Source of the DNA: Photobacterium angustum
Lineage (GTDB): Bacteria; Pseudomonadota; Gammaproteobacteria; Enterobacterales; Vibrionaceae
Reading direction: 5' to 3'
Assembly (NCBI RefSeq): GCF_003026365.1
Contig: NZ_PYOM01000005.1
Span: forward strand, 124,001 to 188,000
DNA length: 64,000 nucleotides
Part shown: positions 57,947 to 64,000 of the stretch, one piece after another
How positions within the stretch are numbered: the first letter of the stretch is position 1
Layout of the letters: every line of letters starts with the position of its first letter
Position numbers and translations under genes: made by a program
Notes under the pieces: model-generated
Databases searched by the model: none
The model's input: the letters and a program-made list of their open reading frames with translations, nothing else
What the model was told of the DNA's origin: nothing

Positions 57947-59749
57947 ATGGCATTTGACTATGGGTCAATTGATTTAGGGCTTAAAAACCCTTTTAAAACT
58001 GAAGGAAAAATAACAGCGGCGCGTGGCATTATTGTTATTTGCCTTGGTGCTTATGGGTTATTTTCAGCAGCAAAAACGGTAACTCATAGTACGGTAGCGG
58101 GTTGGATAATGATCCTATTTGCCTTAGCTTTACTTATCAGCGGGTTAACAACTGCCTACCGTGGTATTTCAGCAACACTTAAGTATTTTGTTGGCCGTAA
58201 TCATCCAACATCTTTAGCACATAATCATAGCAACACATCAGAGCACGCTTACCAAGAAAATGCTTATGTCGCCTACTCTGAAGGGACAATTACCGATATG
58301 CTCATTGGTCGTAAAAATACGAATTTTGCCGAACCAACTGGGTTTATTGCACATGCATTGCACAGTATTTTCCCTAGCCTAATCTACATGCCCTACCCTA
58401 TCCGCAATTTAGCTCAACGTTTATGTGCCGCTTGGACTAATACGATTGTCGCTTTATTGTGTTATGGCTTTGTCGCTTTTATTTCCCTAACTGGCTTTAT
58501 TGGCTCACTTGGTAAACAAGTATTTCCTGTTTATTCCGTGGTACTGACATTGGGGTTATTATGCATGTGGATTTTAACCAGTTTACGACTTAACCGTATG
58601 TCGCAAACACGTGTACCTCGTTTATCTAACATTGAATTTATTCGTACTCTGATTGCTGCTGTTGTATTACCCATAGCAATAGGGTTAGCACTGAAACTGG
58701 CGATGCTTGTTGTTGGGAAAACTCGTGTCAGCCATTTTATTAGCTACTTCACCAACCTACATAATACGATGTTTATCTGTGCGATTATCATAGGTGCAGC
58801 GATTGTCACCATTATTGTGGCACTCATGCTTAATAAGCGTTTATCGCTATCCAACCCAAACGTGGAAGTTTCCGAACTACGTGAGAACTGGCAAGAGTCC
58901 GTCCACCCAAACGAAGTATTCATTAACCTTGATAATCTTGTTATGGCAAATCGCCGTTATAAAGAGGTGCCTAACCGCATTTATAAAGAGCTCAAGCCAA
59001 CATTAGAAGAACAAGTACAAGCCAAAGGCAGTTTTGCAGGAGAAACACTCCAAGAAGTACAACCAAAGTATAAAGCGATTGAAGTCGATCAAGCATTAGA
59101 TAACACTCGAATATTTAGCTTAATAACTGGCAACCTTCTTCTTATTGGAGCCGCTATTACCGTTTTGTTTGCCGCACTCTCAATAACAGGCATTGTTACA
59201 GGTAGTCACACTGCAACTAAGGTGACACAACTTTTCTTTGTTTCTTGTATTTTAAAAGCACTAGGTAGCATTTTATCTAATGCTAGCCATTTGTTTTTTG
59301 CTGAAATGCTATTTGAAAGCAATATTATCTATTTAAAAGTAGAGGGTACGTTTACTGAATCAAAAATCTCAACAGGTAATAGTATTCACGACTCGACTCG
59401 TTCTGAGAATATTTTAGTCCGTTCAAGTCTTACACCCTGGATTATTGTTAGCCGTATTATTAGTAGCTCATTTGCTTCATCTGGGACAAATAACCTTGAG
59501 CACCCTCGATTTATTTTAGAAATGCACAAAAATGATCGTGAGCTAGAGAGTATCCGAGGTGATTTAGTCAGTTTCTTAAAAGACAGAGAATCGATAGCGG
59601 CCATAACAAGCCAACGTGATTTGATGAACACTTCTCAAATTCATGAAATTAACCAGCAAACTCGCGCAAGCAATATGTCGATTATTCATTATGATGAAGA
59701 AATAGGTGGTTATATTCATCGTGAATACGAAGAAAAATTCCCACAGTAA
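57947..59749 (+). CDS. large multi-span membrane protein of unknown family (600 aa)
   Basis: ATG 57947 follows GGGAG; a TTG at 57941 is also in frame. Two hydrophobic segments lie near residues 25-70, then a cytoplasmic loop, four more helices (about 160-300), a polar linker rich in Glu/Lys, two more helices near 400-445 and an acidic C-terminal tail ending EEKFPQ. No catalytic motif or known family recognised. It is divergent from the short MscS gene across 213 nt and followed by a strong terminator. Confidence 0.65.
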   Translation: MAFDYGSIDLGLKNPFKTEGKITAARGIIVICLGAYGLFSAAKTVTHSTVAGWIMILFALALLISGLTTAYRGISATLKYFVGRNHPTSLAHNHSNTSEHAYQENAYVAYSEGTITDMLIGRKNTNFAEPTGFIAHALHSIFPSLIYMPYPIRNLAQRLCAAWTNTIVALLCYGFVAFISLTGFIGSLGKQVFPVYSVVLTLGLLCMWILTSLRLNRMSQTRVPRLSNIEFIRTLIAAVVLPIAIGLALKLAMLVVGKTRVSHFISYFTNLHNTMFICAIIIGAAIVTIIVALMLNKRLSLSNPNVEVSELRENWQESVHPNEVFINLDNLVMANRRYKEVPNRIYKELKPTLEEQVQAKGSFAGETLQEVQPKYKAIEVDQALDNTRIFSLITGNLLLIGAAITVLFAALSITGIVTGSHTATKVTQLFFVSCILKALGSILSNASHLFFAEMLFESNIIYLKVEGTFTESKISTGNSIHDSTRSENILVRSSLTPWIIVSRIISSSFASSGTNNLEHPRFILEMHKNDRELESIRGDLVSFLKDRESIAAITSQRDLMNTSQIHEINQQTRASNMSIIHYDEEIGGYIHREYEEKFPQ

Positions 59750-59770
59750 TTTTCTTTGTTCAATTCATAT

Positions 59771-59806
59771 AAAAAGGAGAAAGTATTTAGTTATTTTCTC
59801 CTTTTT
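59771..59806 (+). terminator. terminator after the 600-aa membrane protein gene
   Basis: AAAAAGGAGAAA / TTTTCTCCTTTTT followed by ATTTTTATT. Confidence 0.92.
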
Positions 59807-59992
59807 ATTTTTATTCGTCATGTTTAATTAAATCATAGTCACGCTATAAAAAATAATTACGCATTTTTACTCCCGCAATCCATGCAATATTAGTGTGCAT
59901 CAAGCTAAAAAATTTATATGACGAATATCACGTTTTATATTTCATTCAACTGCAAGAATATTCGCTCAATACATATAACTTAACGATAATTA

Positions 59993-61462
59993 ATGAAAAA
60001 GATAACATTACTTTCCGCACTTATTTCTTCAGCTATTACTGTACCAGCTTTTGCCTGCACTACGATTTTAGTAGGTAACCAAGCAACAACTGATGGATCT
60101 TTTATTGTCGCACGTAATGAAGACTATCAAGCCAATAATGCTAAACAGTTTATTTACCATCCCGCTGAAGCTAAACAAAAAGCTGATTTCAAATCTAACG
60201 CCAATGACTTTACTTACCCAGCTGCAGAAAATGCACTGGAATACACTTCATTGTCAGATTTTGACACCCATGGTACTAGTATGGGTGAAGCTGGGTTTAA
60301 CTCTGCTGGTGTAGGTATGTCTTCAACCGAAACCATTTATAACGGTGCTCAAGCACTCGCGGTTGATCCATATGTAACCAAGACTGGTATCGGTGAAGAT
60401 GCGATTGAAAATGTCATTTTGCCGCGAGTAAAAACAGCCAAAGAAGGCGTTGAACTGTTAGGCAAGATCATTGAGAAACAAGGCGCATCTGAAGGCTTTG
60501 GCGTTGCCTTCGTCGATAAAACCGGTATTTGGTATTTAGAAACAGGCAGTGGTCACCAATGGATGGCACAAAAGATCCCAGCCGATAAATATTTCGTTTC
60601 AGCGAACCAAGGTCGATTAACTACCTATAAACCGCATAACCCCGATTATTTAGCTTCTCCAACACTAGTTAGCTTTGCCGAACAACATGCTTTATACACT
60701 CCTGTTACAGGAGAGGCTTTCAACTTCCACAAAGCTTACTCGCAAGATACCAAGAATGATCAAACGTACAATTATCCACGCGTTTGGACGTTACAACACA
60801 TGTATACAAAAGGCTTAAATACCAAGATAACGCAAGGTGAAAGTTTCCCGGTATTTTTAAAACCAAGCCATAAATTATCTGTTGCAGATGTTGAACAAGG
60901 GCTACGAAACCACTATCAAGGTACGTCACACGACCCATACGCGAATAGCAACCCTAAAGAAGCATACCGACCAATATCTGTATTTAGAACTCAAGAATCA
61001 CACATATTGCAAGTTCGTCCTAATCTGCCTATTGCTATCGGTGAAACCGAATACATGGCGTATGGGATGACAGCACTTAGCGTTTATATTCCTTATTATC
61101 AAGGTATGACAGAAGTGCCTAAAGCATTAACTATTGGCACAGATAAAGCAGACAACCTATCTGCTAACTGGCAATTCCGTAAGTTACAAACCATTGCCAT
61201 GACCAACTGGAATGAGTTCTCGCCAATTGTTCAAAAAGCCTATCAACAATTTGAACAGCAAACGGCCGTTAAGCAACAAGAGCTTGAAAAGCAGTACCTT
61301 GCGCTATACAAAAAGCAACCTAAACAAGCACAAGCATTAATCAATCAATTTGAACAAAAAACAGTTGATAACGCATTGGCATTAACCAATGAATTAACCA
61401 ATACCTTATTAACAAAAATGACCCATAACACCGATATGCTGTATCACTTTGAAGGCGCATAA
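59993..61462 (+). CDS. secreted C69-family dipeptidase
   Basis: The 489-aa precursor has a signal peptide ending VPAFA, and the next residue is Cys22. Cleavage there exposes Cys as the N-terminal nucleophile of an Ntn-hydrolase (CTTILVGNQATTDGSFIVARNEDY), so export and activation may be coupled. The internal AFVDKTGIWYLETGSGHQW and the ISVFRTQESHILQVRP region fit peptidase family C69 (PepD/DipA type). A C-terminal helical extension is Gln/Lys-rich. It likely degrades dipeptides outside the cytoplasm. A 13-bp-stem terminator follows. Confidence 0.88.
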   Translation: MKKITLLSALISSAITVPAFACTTILVGNQATTDGSFIVARNEDYQANNAKQFIYHPAEAKQKADFKSNANDFTYPAAENALEYTSLSDFDTHGTSMGEAGFNSAGVGMSSTETIYNGAQALAVDPYVTKTGIGEDAIENVILPRVKTAKEGVELLGKIIEKQGASEGFGVAFVDKTGIWYLETGSGHQWMAQKIPADKYFVSANQGRLTTYKPHNPDYLASPTLVSFAEQHALYTPVTGEAFNFHKAYSQDTKNDQTYNYPRVWTLQHMYTKGLNTKITQGESFPVFLKPSHKLSVADVEQGLRNHYQGTSHDPYANSNPKEAYRPISVFRTQESHILQVRPNLPIAIGETEYMAYGMTALSVYIPYYQGMTEVPKALTIGTDKADNLSANWQFRKLQTIAMTNWNEFSPIVQKAYQQFEQQTAVKQQELEKQYLALYKKQPKQAQALINQFEQKTVDNALALTNELTNTLLTKMTHNTDMLYHFEGA

Positions 61463-61491
61463 GTTGATAAAACATAATCACTAGTAATAAT

Positions 61492-61537
61492 CGAGAGATA
61501 ACCCAAGGTTATAAAATTAAGGGTTATTTCTCGTTTT
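61492..61537 (+). terminator. terminator after the dipeptidase gene
   Basis: A 13-bp stem, 61492-61504 (CGAGAGATAACCC) with 61521-61533 (GGGTTATTTCTCG), followed by TTTTATCTTTT. Confidence 0.9.
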
Positions 61538-61631
61538 ATCTTTTCAATGTCGCACTTTGAAACAATATTTATACCTATTCTTTTTCCGCATCTTATATCA
61601 TTTGCTCATTCTGTTATGAGCACTCTCTACA

Positions 61632-62747
61632 ATGCGAACACTACTCACCTTTCTTAGCCTTATTGTTCTTGTCTTTATCCCTTGTTCTGCATTGGCAAAA
61701 ACAAGTGAGCAACAAGCTCAGATCACCTTAGGTCGCTATTTATTTAATGATGTTCGCTTATCAAAGCTCGGCAATCGCAGCTGTGCCCTTTGCCATGCTG
61801 TCGATCTTGGTTGGACAAATCGATTCAGCAAAGTGCCAGATATCCATGGCAATCCAACAACGCTAAACACACCAGCATTACTTAATGTTGCCCACTATGG
61901 CCAATTCATGCAAAGTCGCGAAGGATTACAGACATTAGAACAAGCTATTTTGTTGCCTTTATTTGGCACAACCCCAACAGAAATGGGGATGACAGAGCCG
62001 TTATTAATACAACGTTTACAACAAGCGTCTGATATCTATACCCCACTATTTGAAGCCAGTTATCAATCAGCAGATTTCACAACACAGAAAGTCATTGACG
62101 CATTAGCGAAGTATGTAGAAACAATTCAAAGTGTTGATACGCCCTATCACCGTTATTTATCAGGTGATACTGATGCACTGAATAAAGAGCAACAACTAGG
62201 ATTAGCACTGTTCAATAGTGATCGCCTTAAATGCTCCCAGTGCCATGGTGGCGAGCTATTAAATACCCCTAAAAACAACACCGATCCACTTTATGTCAGC
62301 ACAGGGTTGTACGGTATAAAAAATAAAGATGGTAAATACTTATACCCTGAAAATGAACGTGGCAAAGCCAGTTTTAGCCATAAAGAAAGTGACGACGGAA
62401 AATACCGTATACCTTCATTGATCAATGTGAGCGAAACAGCACCTTGGGGACATGATGGCAGCGTACAATCGCTTGAGCAGTATATTGAACATTATGCCGC
62501 CGGTGGACGAATACTTACGATAGGAAAAAATACAGGAGATGGTCGTTATCATCTCAATAAAGACAATAAGATCTCAGGTTTTAGTTTATCGAATAAAGAG
62601 AAAAAAGCGCTCGTTGCCTTTCTCAATAGCTTAACCATAACTCGACTACCAGCACAGCAACACCAAGATCCTTTTTGCCAGTTAGTCCCATTAAAAAATA
62701 AAAAAGACAGCCCGAACTGTCTTCCACCTTTTAAAGTGAAGTCATGA
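61632..62747 (+). CDS. di-heme cytochrome c peroxidase / MauG-like enzyme
   Basis: The 371-aa protein has a signal peptide ending ALA and two c-type heme sites: CALCH (about residue 52) and CSQCH (about residue 196). The rest of the fold agrees: LFNDVRLSKLGNRSC, NTPALLNVAHYGQFMQSR, FNSDRLKCSQCH and RIPSLINVSETAPWGHDGSVQSLEQYIEHY. Classical peroxidases read APYxHDG at the last site; here it is APWGHDGS. It could reduce H2O2 or, like MauG/MbnH, oxidise residues in a partner. It overlaps the next gene by four nt (ATGA). Confidence 0.88.
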   Translation: MRTLLTFLSLIVLVFIPCSALAKTSEQQAQITLGRYLFNDVRLSKLGNRSCALCHAVDLGWTNRFSKVPDIHGNPTTLNTPALLNVAHYGQFMQSREGLQTLEQAILLPLFGTTPTEMGMTEPLLIQRLQQASDIYTPLFEASYQSADFTTQKVIDALAKYVETIQSVDTPYHRYLSGDTDALNKEQQLGLALFNSDRLKCSQCHGGELLNTPKNNTDPLYVSTGLYGIKNKDGKYLYPENERGKASFSHKESDDGKYRIPSLINVSETAPWGHDGSVQSLEQYIEHYAAGGRILTIGKNTGDGRYHLNKDNKISGFSLSNKEKKALVAFLNSLTITRLPAQQHQDPFCQLVPLKNKKDSPNCLPPFKVKS

Positions 62748-63256
62748 ACACCATAAACAAGACCATGAAAAAGACGATTCAGCTAATAACAATAAGCACC
62801 TTGCTAAGCCAATCAATGGCCGTAAGCGCGAACACCGACATTAACCCTGAACACAAAGGGCGCAATGATTATTTTGCCAAAAGTTATCAGCCACTATGTA
62901 ACTTGCCAACAAAGGCCATTGCTACAGCTTCAACACTTGAAGAGGCCAGCCAGCAAGAATTCATTTTAAATAAAGAATTAGGCTTATCCACCCAGCTAAA
63001 TTCCCAAGGTGAAGCTTATATTCAACTGGCGATCAAAGAATGGAATGAGAAGTTTATCGTAGGTGTTACACCAAAAACCCACGTATCGATGGCGGGGGCT
63101 GATATTCAAGGCGCTGATATTGTTAACTTGCAATGTGCCGAGCAATCACAATACCTTACCCACTTAAACACCCACGAATGGGGAAGCTATACTCTGAAAC
63201 TGACAGGTAAGCCAAACCAGTTGGTGAAAGTACAAATCACCACAACAGCTCAGTAG
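62744..63256 (+). CDS. small exported protein coupled to the di-heme enzyme, unknown function (170 aa)
   Basis: ATG 62744 overlaps the peroxidase stop (ATGA); an ATG at 62765 starts a tighter signal peptide (MKKTIQLITISTLLSQSMAVSA). The mature protein of about 140 residues looks like a small beta-rich domain with two Cys (likely one disulfide) and two Trp (KEWNEKF and HEWGSYTL). I do not recognise the family. It ends in LKLTGKPNQLVKVQI. Translational coupling suggests it is a substrate, partner or chaperone of the di-heme enzyme. Confidence 0.65.
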   Translation: MNTINKTMKKTIQLITISTLLSQSMAVSANTDINPEHKGRNDYFAKSYQPLCNLPTKAIATASTLEEASQQEFILNKELGLSTQLNSQGEAYIQLAIKEWNEKFIVGVTPKTHVSMAGADIQGADIVNLQCAEQSQYLTHLNTHEWGSYTLKLTGKPNQLVKVQITTTAQ

Positions 63257-63259
63257 AAA

Positions 63260-63288
63260 CAAGCCTGAGCAATCTTTGCTTAGGCTTA
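63260..63288. terminator. bidirectional hairpin between the exported protein and a small lipoprotein gene
   Basis: AAGCCTGAGCAA / TTGCTTAGGCTT with one mismatch, between convergent genes, followed by ATTGTTT. Confidence 0.7.
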
Positions 63289-63299
63289 TTGTTTCAAAC

Positions 63300-63584
63300 T
63301 TATAAACCTGTGTTGCGGTGGTATTCTTGCTCAGCAAATTCTTTGCCTTTTTGTGCCGCCGCCGCACAAGACTCTGGTGCAATATCACCACGCTCAGTCA
63401 CATATTGCTTAAGCTCTGCCGCTTTCTCTGTGCGATTAAAAAACTCATGATAGCCAATATTTTTACATAGCTCCCATGACGATACACCCGTTGCATTTTT
63501 TAATGTATAGCTATTTGATGGCGTTCCAGCGCAACCCACTAGCCCGAATGCAATCAGTGAAAATAACACCTGCTTTTTCATCAA
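63300..63584 (-). CDS. small lipoprotein, unknown function (94 aa)
   Basis: The signal peptide ends LVGC (about residue 18) with Ala next, so a lipoprotein probably sorted to the outer membrane. The mature part has two further Cys (WELCKNIG and PESCAAA) and a helical, charged body. No family recognised. Convergent with the preceding gene. Confidence 0.7.
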   Translation of the reverse strand: MMKKQVLFSLIAFGLVGCAGTPSNSYTLKNATGVSSWELCKNIGYHEFFNRTEKAAELKQYVTERGDIAPESCAAAAQKGKEFAEQEYHRNTGL

Positions 63585-63794
63585 AAATCCTTTATTTCAA
63601 CTTTATCTCAATGATTTGACATACAATATCACATCATCTCTTACTTATGTTTTAGTATAAACATGATACTGATTCAAAGCCTCATTATTGATTAGACGTT
63701 AATAGGTTAATTTCCTAATATACGCATGGTTCAAATACGTTTATGATCGTTGCCAATGTAACCTTCATCGCTAGAGCTATTTTTAGGATTCACC

Positions 63795-64000
63795 ATGAGC
63801 AATTTTAATCTTTATACCGCCCTTTTACCTTGTTTCGATTGCCGTCAACAAAAAGCAGAAGCAAGCTTAGGTTGGCTAACCCCTGCTATGCATGAAGCGG
63901 TTCTTGCGCAAGTTAATACCATCATTACAGATAGCAATGATTACCCTGATGATCTTGTTACCACTATCACTTGTTCTGTTGATGAAGCTAAGTATTACCT
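63795..64000 (+). CDS. 5' part of a gene cut by the window end, unknown function
   Basis: ATG 63795 has AGGA upstream and the frame is open to the last base (68 codons visible). The start is MSNFNLYTALLPCFDCRQQ, with a CFDC pair that could bind metal. No signal peptide. The visible part is too short for a family call. Confidence 0.55.
   Translation, partial: MSNFNLYTALLPCFDCRQQKAEASLGWLTPAMHEAVLAQVNTIITDSNDYPDDLVTTITCSVDEAKYY

Overview
The window is chromosomal DNA of a low-GC (about 40%) gamma-proteobacterium. The gene set points to Vibrionaceae, most likely Photobacterium. The evidence is an E. coli-like but locally rearranged thrS-infC-rpmI-rplT / pheS-pheT-ihfA cluster, ribE facing norM, a tandem glycine riboswitch in front of a Na+/amino-acid symporter, and DUF3080 and DUF5062 proteins. 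The genus is inference. No insertion sequence, prophage, integron or CRISPR array is visible.

Layout. 1-3.4 kb: the end of a YccS/FUSC membrane protein, two small uncharacterised proteins and a YqaB-like HAD phosphatase. 3.4-8.4 kb: a TetR regulator divergent from an RND efflux pair, with two related operator-like palindromes between them. 8.5-12.1 kb: a broken J-domain membrane protein, a pseudo-receiver/AraC-type regulator and a secreted GH18 chitinase. 12.2-14.6 kb: tandem glycine riboswitch with agcS-type symporter, then a Tat-exported HiPIP. 14.6-21.1 kb: yegD, a CGHC DsbA-like lipoprotein, a chemoreceptor, a second FUSC protein and rlmC. 21.2-24.2 kb: btuD, btuC and astE. 24.3-33.7 kb: ihfA, pheT, pheS, three small plus-strand genes, rplT, rpmI, infC (AUU start) and thrS. 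33.8-36.5 kb: yqfB, yniA, a CPXCG protein and ribE. 36.8-40.0 kb: a four-gene bactoprenol-type glycosylation cassette (GtrB, GtrA, a GT-C/PIG-V-like enzyme and a membrane-anchored periplasmic protein). 40.2-43.2 kb: norM and DUF3080/DUF5062 proteins. 43.4-45.2 kb: four tRNA-Val(GAC) genes in an ABAB array, then a TPP riboswitch with thiD. 45.2-49.5 kb: a second RND pair. 49.7-56.6 kb: pbpC and a bacterial alpha-2-macroglobulin. 56.8-64 kb: small membrane proteins, a short MscS-like channel, a 600-residue membrane protein of unknown family, a C69 dipeptidase, a di-heme cytochrome c peroxidase/MauG-like enzyme overlapping a small exported partner, a small lipoprotein and one gene cut by the window end.

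How parts work together. Translation genes occupy the middle (two aminoacyl-tRNA synthetases, IF3, L35, L20 and a tRNA-Val array). Two metabolite riboswitches sit upstream of a transporter and a kinase, and both have a visible way to hide the ribosome-binding site. Envelope functions recur: two RND pumps, NorM, two FUSC proteins, PbpC/alpha-2-macroglobulin and a lipid-linked glycosylation cassette. The least explained items are the glycosylation cassette, the peroxidase/partner pair, the broken J-domain gene beside a pseudo-receiver regulator, and a strong double hairpin after yniA.
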